NCBI GenBank assembly: GCA_016742175.1
Contig: JACVCH010000001.1
Span: 1-64,000, forward strand
Origin: Rhizobiaceae bacterium
GTDB taxonomy: Bacteria; Pseudomonadota; Alphaproteobacteria; Rhizobiales; Rhizobiaceae
DNA: 64,000 nucleotides
Direction of reading: 5' to 3'
The notes under the pieces are model-generated. The model saw only the letters and a list, made by a program, of their open reading frames with translations. It searched no databases and was not told the DNA's origin. Both the position numbers and the translations under genes were made by a program. Shown here one piece after another: positions 58,822 through 64,000 of the stretch (the first letter of the stretch is position 1; every line of letters begins with the position of its first letter).

Positions 58822-59171
58822 ACGCTGATCCTGTCTTCGCAAGGTTCTGAAAATGTGCGCAAGCGGTTAGCGCGTCTCATGCTGCAATGCAAGGAACCGG
58901 CGGGTCACGTCGCGTCTCAGGGGTGACATGGGGGGCGGCTGGTCGGCGGCTTCGGCGGCTAGGCTTGGTCGGCAGGGTTCTGCCCGTCGTCAACGTCGAG
59001 GCCTGGATTCCTGTGACGAGCACAGAATTGCGGTGGCATGTATGGCGTCGATGCCGGACCGATGTTGGCGATTGGCCTCAACCCCCAATGCCGTCATTCC
59101 TGTGCTCGTCACAGGAATCCAGGCCTCGCCATCGCGCCTGACGCGCCATTCCAAGCCGGCCGTGAGATACG
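58822..59171. other. Intergenic region between ppa and GNAT gene
   Basis: 350 bases that hold the family D palindrome (58997-59128) and otherwise no gene I can support. Both neighbours are on the minus strand, so the ppa promoter must lie here. Confidence 0.5.
58997..59128. repeat. Palindromic intergenic element, family D
   Basis: Perfect 29-bp inverted arms (CGAGGCCTGGATTCCTG..., 58997-59025, and 59100-59128) enclose 74 bases. The right half also folds by itself as ATTCCTGTG-ctcgt-CACAGGAAT; the left half has one base missing in that inner repeat. Design resembles families A and B: a long outer stem with small inner hairpins. Confidence 0.93.
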
Positions 59172-59678
59172 TCAGTTCCAGACGTAAGCCACCTTCTTCA
59201 GCGCCTTCTGGTCGAATATCTCGACGCCTTCGGCGACGTCGCGGCCGCCGGCGCCCTCGTAGAACGCGCGGGCGCCGTCATTGTCCTCCAGCGCCCAGAC
59301 CACGAGGCCCGAAAGGCCGTGCGCCTTCAGCCGGTCGCGGGCGGCCTTGAAGAGGCGGGTGCCGAGGCCGATGCCCTGATATTCGGGCAGGAGGTAGAGC
59401 TCGTAGATCTCGCCGTCTTGCGGCAGGTCGCGGGCGCGGTTGCGGCCGAGCGTGGCGTAGCCGACGACGTTTCCGTCGATCTCGACGACGAGGACGCTCG
59501 CCGCGCGGCGGATCGCCTTCTCCCACCAATGCGTGCCGCGGCGCGAAAGCATGGAGTTCAGCGCGCCGTGCGGGATCAACCCGGCATAGGCGCCGACCCA
59601 GGCATCGTGATGCACGCCGGCGATCGCGTCCGCGTCATGCGGGTCGGCCTTGCGAATGTCGATCGAGAGCGTCTTCAT
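59172..59678 (-). CDS. GNAT family N-acetyltransferase
   Basis: A 168-residue acetyltransferase. IRKADPHDADAIAGVHHDAWVGAYAGLIP start, and the acetyl-CoA motif LYLLPEYQGIGLGTRLF (about residues 95-111) are typical. The substrate is unknown. Single gene, divergent from the BigR sulfur operon. Confidence 0.9.
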   Translation of the reverse strand: MKTLSIDIRKADPHDADAIAGVHHDAWVGAYAGLIPHGALNSMLSRRGTHWWEKAIRRAASVLVVEIDGNVVGYATLGRNRARDLPQDGEIYELYLLPEYQGIGLGTRLFKAARDRLKAHGLSGLVVWALEDNDGARAFYEGAGGRDVAEGVEIFDQKALKKVAYVWN

Positions 59679-59783
59679 GATTTGTTAATCATAACTGGCG
59701 AACGCACTTGACGGCAAGCATGAAGGTGGCGGGGTGACCAAGTTCACGCAAGCTTGCAGCTTAGGACACATACGGCGATTTAT

Positions 59784-59814
59784 GATTGCATATTTTTGCA
59801 ATCGTTTTTATATG
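59784..59814 (+). promoter_or_regulatory. Promoter and likely BigR operator of the sulfur operon
   Basis: GATTGCA-tatttt-TGCAATC (59784-59803) is a perfect 7-bp inverted repeat in an AT-rich patch. It overlaps a possible promoter with TTGCAT (59786-59791), 17-base spacer and TATATG (59809-59814). A repressor bound here would block polymerase. BigR is encoded in the operon and is known to bind AT-rich palindromes before its own operon; the assignment is inference. Confidence 0.6.
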
Positions 59815-59842
59815 GGTTAGAGATTCAGCCGGAGGGACGACA

Positions 59843-60265
59843 TTGAAACAGGTCACCGACAAGCTCTTCATCGCGCCGCAACTCTCCGCCGCCGACATCC
59901 GGGCCGCGAAGGCCAGGGGCATTGCGGCCATCGTCAACAACCGCCCGGACGGCGAGGAAGCCGGCCAGCCGACGGCAGAGGAAAACCGCCGCGTCGCCGA
60001 GGCGGAAGGTCTGTCCCATGCGCACATTCCGATCGCCGCAGGCCAGATCACCGAGGACAAGGTACGCGCCTTCCAGGCGGCGGTTGCCGAAGCCCGCGGG
60101 CCCGTGCTCGCCCATTGCAAGACCGGGACACGCTCGGCGACGCTTCATGCCATCGGCGAAGTGCTCGACGGCCGCATGGCGCGCGACGAAGTCGTGCCGC
60201 TCGGCCAGCGCCTCGGCCTCGATCTTGCCGGCGCGGTCAAATGGCTCGACGCCAACGGCCGCTAG
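59843..60265 (+). CDS. DUF442/TIGR01244 sulfur transferase (N-terminal half of Blh as a separate gene)
   Basis: A 140-residue protein-tyrosine-phosphatase-like domain. Catalytic loop HCKTGTRS with C92 (residues 91-98). In the Blh protein of Xylella and Agrobacterium this domain is fused to a persulfide dioxygenase and acts as a sulfur transferase. The TTG start at 59843 has a strong GGAGGG six bases upstream; the longer frame would begin in the promoter. First gene of the BigR operon. Confidence 0.88.
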   Translation: MKQVTDKLFIAPQLSAADIRAAKARGIAAIVNNRPDGEEAGQPTAEENRRVAEAEGLSHAHIPIAAGQITEDKVRAFQAAVAEARGPVLAHCKTGTRSATLHAIGEVLDGRMARDEVVPLGQRLGLDLAGAVKWLDANGR

Positions 60266-60294
60266 GCCCATCCAGATTTCACGGAAAGAGCGCC

Positions 60295-61176
60295 ATGACC
60301 AGCAAGCCCGACGTGAAGGCCTTCTTCGACAAGCGCACCTTCTCGGTGCAGTACGTCGTCTCCGACCCGGCCACGAAGAAATGCGCGATCATCGACCCGG
60401 TGCTCGACTTCGACGAGAAGTCCGGCGCGACGGCGACGATCAATGCCGACCGGATGCTCGACCATGTCGATCGCGAAGGGCTGACGATCGAGTGGATCCT
60501 CGACACCCATCCCCATGCCGACCACTTCTCCGCCGCCCGCTACCTGAAGGAACGGACCGGGGCGCGGACCGCCATCGGCGAGAAGGTGGTCGAGGTGCAG
60601 AAGCTCTGGAAGGATTTCTACCACTGGCCGGACTTCCCGGCCGACGGCTCGCAGTGGGACAAGCTCTTTGCCGAAGGCGAGGCGTTCCGGCTCGGCGACA
60701 TGGATGCGAAGGTGCTCTTTTCGCCCGGCCACACGCTCGCCTCGGTCACCTATGTCATCGGCGACGCCGCCTTCGTCCACGACACGCTCTTCATGCCGGA
60801 TTCGGGCACGGCGCGCTGCGATTTTCCCGGCGGCAGCGCCGCGCGGCTTTGGGATTCGATCCAGCAGATCCTCGCTCTGCCCGACCATACTCGCATCTTC
60901 GTCGGCCACGACTACCAGCCGAACGGGCGCGAGCCGCGCTGGGAATCGACCGTCGCCGAGCAGAAGGCGACGAACACGCACATGGCGAAGTGCCGCACGA
61001 AAGAGGACTACGTCACCGTGCGCGAGGCGCGTGACGCGACGCTGCCCATGCCCAAGCTGATCCTGCACGCGCTGCAGGTGAACATGAATGGCGGCCGCCT
61101 GCCCGCGCCAGAGGCCAACGGCAAGCGCTACCTCAAATTCCCGCTCGACGTGCTGGAGGGCGCGGCATGGGAGTGA
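60295..61176 (+). CDS. MBL-fold persulfide dioxygenase-like protein (ETHE1/Blh C-terminal type)
   Basis: A 293-residue metallo-beta-lactamase protein. Iron-site motif THPHADHFSAARYL, later FSPGHTLASVTYV, HDTLFMPDSGTARCDFPGGS and VGHDYQPNG are those of ETHE1-like sulfur dioxygenases of the Blh/BigR systems, which oxidise glutathione persulfide to sulfite. It lies 29 bases after the DUF442 gene and overlaps the bigR start by 10 bases. Confidence 0.9.
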   Translation: MTSKPDVKAFFDKRTFSVQYVVSDPATKKCAIIDPVLDFDEKSGATATINADRMLDHVDREGLTIEWILDTHPHADHFSAARYLKERTGARTAIGEKVVEVQKLWKDFYHWPDFPADGSQWDKLFAEGEAFRLGDMDAKVLFSPGHTLASVTYVIGDAAFVHDTLFMPDSGTARCDFPGGSAARLWDSIQQILALPDHTRIFVGHDYQPNGREPRWESTVAEQKATNTHMAKCRTKEDYVTVREARDATLPMPKLILHALQVNMNGGRLPAPEANGKRYLKFPLDVLEGAAWE

Positions 61177-61517
61177 CGCTCACCACCCGCGACCTTGCGC
61201 CCGAAACGGCCGAGATGGTCGAAAATGCCGGCGAGGCGGCCGAGTTTTTGAAGAAGCTCGCCCATCCGTCGCGGCTGATGATCGTCTGCGCGCTGGTCGA
61301 CGGCGAACGTTCGGTGCGCGATCTCGAAGACACGCTCGGCATCCGCCAGCCCGGCCTGTCGCAGCAGATCGCCGAACTGCGTGAGGCCGGCTTCATCATC
61401 GGCCGCAAGGAATCCAAGCATATGTTCTACCGGCTCGAAGATGGCCGGGTGTCGGAATTCATCGCCATGATGCACGCCATGTTCTGCGCCGCGCCGCGCG
61501 AAGGATCGAACCCATGA
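61167..61517 (+). CDS. bigR: ArsR-family sulfide-responsive repressor BigR
   Basis: A 116-residue winged-helix protein. C41 (MIVCALVDGE) and C107 (HAMFCAAPRE) correspond to the two redox cysteines of Xylella/Agrobacterium BigR, which form a disulfide or polysulfide bridge on exposure to sulfide and release DNA. DNA-binding part: RDLEDTLGIRQPGLSQQIAELREAGFI. It overlaps the genes on both sides, so it is coregulated with them. Confidence 0.92.
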   Translation: MGVTLTTRDLAPETAEMVENAGEAAEFLKKLAHPSRLMIVCALVDGERSVRDLEDTLGIRQPGLSQQIAELREAGFIIGRKESKHMFYRLEDGRVSEFIAMMHAMFCAAPREGSNP

Positions 61518-61939
61518 CCGAATTCACCCCGTTCGCCTCGCTCGTCGGCGGCATGATGATCGGCCTCTCGGCCGTTCTCCTGATGCTGTGGGAAGGGCGC
61601 ATCGCCGGCATCTCCGGCATCGCCGGCCGGCTCCTGCCGCCCTATCGCGACGGCGCGTTTCGGTCGCGTTTCGGCTTCGTCGTCGGGCTGGTCGCCGCCC
61701 CGCTCGCCATGATCGCGTTCGGCGTCGAGGTCGGCCAGACCGTCTCGTCGAACATCCCGCTGATGATCGCCGCAGGCCTGCTCGTCGGCTTCGGCTCGGT
61801 GTGGGGCAATGGCTGCACGTCCGGCCACGGCGTCTGCGGCCTGTCGCGCCTTTCGGCGCGCTCGCTCGTCGCCACCTCGATCTTCATGGCGACGGCCTTC
61901 GTCACCGTCTTCCTCGTGCGCCATGTCATCGGAGCCTGA
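61514..61939 (+). CDS. YeeE/YedE (PmpA-like) sulfur-transport membrane protein
   Basis: A 141-residue membrane protein with four helices. The cysteine signature [17 protein letters not shown] (about residues 98-114) is the YeeE/YedE thiosulfate or sulfur-species channel motif. In BigR operons this gene and the next form a split pair of half-transporters. ATGA overlap with bigR. Confidence 0.9.
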   Translation: MTEFTPFASLVGGMMIGLSAVLLMLWEGRIAGISGIAGRLLPPYRDGAFRSRFGFVVGLVAAPLAMIAFGVEVGQTVSSNIPLMIAAGLLVGFGSVWGNGCTSGHGVCGLSRLSARSLVATSIFMATAFVTVFLVRHVIGA

Positions 61940-61943
61940 CCTG

Positions 61944-62381
61944 ATGTCCTTCCTCGTCAATCTCGCGCTCGGCCTTCTCTTCGGCGCCGGCCTCGTCGTT
62001 TCCGGCATGTCGGACCCGGCAAAGGTCATGAACTTCCTCGACCTCTTCGGCACGTGGGATCCTTCGCTCGCCTTCGTCATGGGCGGCGCGGTGCTGGTCG
62101 CCTTTTTCGGCTACCGGCTGGTGTTCGCGCGCGGCCGGCCGATCGCCCGTGGCGGCTTCAACCTGCCGACGCGCACCGATATCGACGCGCGCGTCGTCGC
62201 CGGCCCGGCGATCTTCGGCATCGGCTGGGGTCTCGGCGGCTTCTGTCCCGGTCCGGCGCTGACCGCGCTCGGCCTCGGCGCGACCGGCACGCTCGCCTTC
62301 CTCCCCGCCATGTTCCTCGGCATGTGGGCCGCGCGGCTTCTGTCCGAAGCGGATGCGCCGCGATACGAAGCGCTAGGGTGA
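61944..62381 (+). CDS. YeeE/YedE (PmpB-like) membrane protein, DUF6691 type
   Basis: A 145-residue membrane protein with four helices and the second half-motif [17 protein letters not shown] (about residues 95-111). [22 protein letters not shown] start, then [26 protein letters not shown]. Four bases after the previous gene. Probably works with it in moving sulfite or another sulfur compound. Confidence 0.9.
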   Translation: MSFLVNLALGLLFGAGLVVSGMSDPAKVMNFLDLFGTWDPSLAFVMGGAVLVAFFGYRLVFARGRPIARGGFNLPTRTDIDARVVAGPAIFGIGWGLGGFCPGPALTALGLGATGTLAFLPAMFLGMWAARLLSEADAPRYEALG

Positions 62382-62388
62382 AGACGCC

Positions 62389-63579
62389 TCAGCGGCTGCG
62401 TGACAGTTCGCGCGTCGCCTTTTCGAGCCCGTTCAGCGTCAGTGGGAACATGCGCTCGGAAAAGATCTCGCGGATCATCTGGATCGAGTGCGTATAGCCC
62501 CAGTGTTTCTCGCGCACGGGGTTGAGCCAGACGGCCTTCGGCCAGTGCTGGAGGACGCGCTGCAGCCAGACGATGCCGGCCTCCGCGTTCCAGTGCTCCA
62601 CCGCGCCGCCCGGATAGGCGATCTCGTAGGGGCTCATCGAGGCGTCGCCGACGAAGATCGCCTTGTAGTCGGCGCCGTATTTGTGAAGCACGTCATAGGT
62701 CGGGATCACGGCCGTATGCCGGCGGGCATTGTCCTTCCACACGCCTTCGTAGACGCAGTTGTGGAAATAGAAATACTCGAGCTGGCGGAACTCCGCTCGC
62801 GCGGCCGAGAACAGTTCCTCGACGATGCGGATGTGGTCGTCCATCGAGCCGCCGACGTCGAAGAACATTAACAGCTTCACCGCATTGCGCCGTTCGGGGC
62901 GCGTCTGGACGTCGAGATAGCCGTGCTCGGCGGTCGACTTGATCGTGCCGCCGAGGTCGAATTCCTCATCCGCGCCCTCGCGCACCCAGCGGCGCAGGCG
63001 CTTCAGCGCGACCTTGATGTTGCGCGTGCCGAGTTCGACCGAATCGTCGAAGTTCCTGAATTCGCGCTTGTCCCAGACCTTGACCGCGCGGCGGTGCCGG
63101 CTCGTCTCCTGGCCGATCCGCACGCCTTCCGGGTTGTAGCCATAGGCGCCGAAGGGCGAGGTGCCGGCGGTGCCGATCCATTTCGACCCGCCCTGGTGGC
63201 GGCCCTTCTGCTCCTCCAGCCGCTTCTTCAGCGTCTCCATCAGCTTTTTGAAGCCGCCGAGGCTCTCGACCAGCTTCTTTTCCTCGTCGGTCAGGTGCTT
63301 TTCGGCCAGCCGCCGCAGCCATTCGTCGGGAATGTTTGCGACATCGACGGCGCTCTCGCCAGACACCGCCTCGACGCCCTTGAAGACGTGACCGAAAACC
63401 TGGTCGAACCGGTCGATGTGCCGCTCGTCCTTCACCATCGCCGCGCGCGCCAGGTAGTAGAAGCCCTCGACGTCGTAGTCGACGAGATGCGCGTCCATGC
63501 CTTCGAGCAGCGACAGGTATTCCCGCAAGGAGACGGGAACGCGCGCGGCCTTCAGTTCGAGGAAGAATGGAATGAACAT
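62389..63579 (-). CDS. VWA-domain protein, CoxE-like
   Basis: A 396-residue protein of the CoxE/YehP-like VWA family. N-terminal PFFLELKAARVPVSLREYLSLLEGM is typical. The VWA metal site reads FFDVGGSMDDH rather than the canonical DxSxS. Such proteins usually partner with a MoxR AAA ATPase to remodel or load metal on a client, but no ATPase gene is next to it here. ATG at 63579 begins MFIPFFLEL; function unknown. Confidence 0.88.
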   Translation of the reverse strand: MFIPFFLELKAARVPVSLREYLSLLEGMDAHLVDYDVEGFYYLARAAMVKDERHIDRFDQVFGHVFKGVEAVSGESAVDVANIPDEWLRRLAEKHLTDEEKKLVESLGGFKKLMETLKKRLEEQKGRHQGGSKWIGTAGTSPFGAYGYNPEGVRIGQETSRHRRAVKVWDKREFRNFDDSVELGTRNIKVALKRLRRWVREGADEEFDLGGTIKSTAEHGYLDVQTRPERRNAVKLLMFFDVGGSMDDHIRIVEELFSAARAEFRQLEYFYFHNCVYEGVWKDNARRHTAVIPTYDVLHKYGADYKAIFVGDASMSPYEIAYPGGAVEHWNAEAGIVWLQRVLQHWPKAVWLNPVREKHWGYTHSIQMIREIFSERMFPLTLNGLEKATRELSRSR

Positions 63580-63659
63580 GGGGCGCAAACTAGAGCGGTT
63601 GCCGGGCAGATGGAAGCCGTCTGTTCCCTTCTCACCCGAGCCTTGCTAAGGGGCGCACG

Positions 63660-64000
63660 ATGACCGCGCCCGTTTCCCCTTTCACCATCCTTCTCGGCGG
63701 CGATGCCGAGCCGACCCCGCGCCTTGCCCGCCAAGTCGCCGGCAGCCGCGTCATCGCCGCGGATTCCGGCATGCGCCATGCCGGGCCGCTCGGCCTCGTG
63801 CCCGAGCTTTGGACCGGCGACTTCGATTCCGTCGATGCCGCGCTCGATGCCGCCCATCCCGACATTCCGCGCGAGATATTCCCGCCCGCCAAGGATCTGA
63901 CCGATGGCGAGATCGCCGTCGAGGCGGCGCTGGCGCGCGGCGCGGCCGCCTTGACGCTGGTCGGCGCCTTCGGGGGGCCGCGCGCCGATCATGCGTTCCT
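63660..64000 (+). CDS. Thiamine pyrophosphokinase, partial (cut by window end)
   Basis: The first 113 codons. ATG at 63660, starting MTAPVSPFTILLGGD. Motifs of thiamine pyrophosphokinase are visible: AADSGMRHA, LWTGDFDSVD, KDLTDGEIA and GAFGGPRADHAF. The enzyme makes thiamine diphosphate from thiamine and ATP. The C-terminal domain lies outside the window. Divergent from the CoxE-like gene. Confidence 0.88.
   Translation, partial: MTAPVSPFTILLGGDAEPTPRLARQVAGSRVIAADSGMRHAGPLGLVPELWTGDFDSVDAALDAAHPDIPREIFPPAKDLTDGEIAVEAALARGAAALTLVGAFGGPRADHAF

Overview
The window is ordinary chromosomal DNA of an alphaproteobacterium in the Hyphomicrobiales (Rhizobiales), most like the Mesorhizobium, Aminobacter and Nitratireductor side of the order. 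Evidence: GC is very high, gene density is high, and third codon positions are strongly G/C. The gene sets are typical of the order: an mdh-sucC-sucD-sucA-sucB-lpdA operon, sqdB-sqdD-sqdC sulfolipid genes, an Omp19-type lipoprotein, an IalB family protein, DUF2794, BigR with its sulfur genes, and acnA divergent from ccmA. I see no rRNA, tRNA, IS element, prophage, integrase or CRISPR array. Genus-level placement is inference.

Layout. 0-12 kb: Mx-type peptidase, SH3/DUF1236 protein, MltB-like transglycosylase, argG, a TRAP transporter operon (dctP, hairpin, dctQ, dctM, small membrane protein), LysE-type exporter, rlmN and a membrane protein, IalB protein, lone ECF sigma factor. 12-19.4 kb: YkvA, thpR-PCD pair, arylesterase divergent from a YbbA/YbbP ABC exporter, Bax inhibitor-1 protein, GNAT. 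19.4-27 kb: cytochrome c maturation split into ccmB-ccmA (minus) and ccmC-ccmD-ccmG (plus), with acnA, DUF1223 and DUF2794 between them. 27-30 kb: sqdC-sqdD-sqdB. 30-35.7 kb: PPOX flavoprotein, yciB, ftsY, mtaB, dapF and a 57-residue membrane protein. 35.7-38.8 kb: MBL hydrolase, Omp19-like lipoprotein, zapE. 38.9-49.3 kb: the TCA operon, with a VOC protein and an SDR between sucB and lpdA. 49.4-58.8 kb: M3 peptidase, MarR-MFS pair, an overlapping operon (M20 hydrolase, small membrane protein, pdxY, DUF429, beta carbonic anhydrase), pncA with a secreted protein, ppa. 59-64 kb: GNAT, a BigR sulfide-response operon (DUF442 enzyme, persulfide-dioxygenase-like MBL, BigR, two YeeE/YedE proteins), a CoxE-like VWA protein, and the start of a thiamine pyrophosphokinase gene cut by the window end.

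The most unusual content lies between genes. Eight palindromic intergenic elements of about 95-160 bp fall into five sequence families. Six of them sit between co-directional genes of probable operons (ybbA/ybbP, ccmA/ccmB, sqdB/sqdD, ftsY/yciB, sucD/sucA, VOC/SDR). Several are palindromes built from smaller palindromes, so they can fold as one long stem or as a Y-shaped structure. Other points: the sulfur transferase and dioxygenase domains that are fused in the known Blh protein are separate genes here; there is a strong BigR-type operator; an Irr-like box lies between ccmA and acnA; and the ccm locus looks as if one inversion split it. I found no clearly new enzymatic or defence system.
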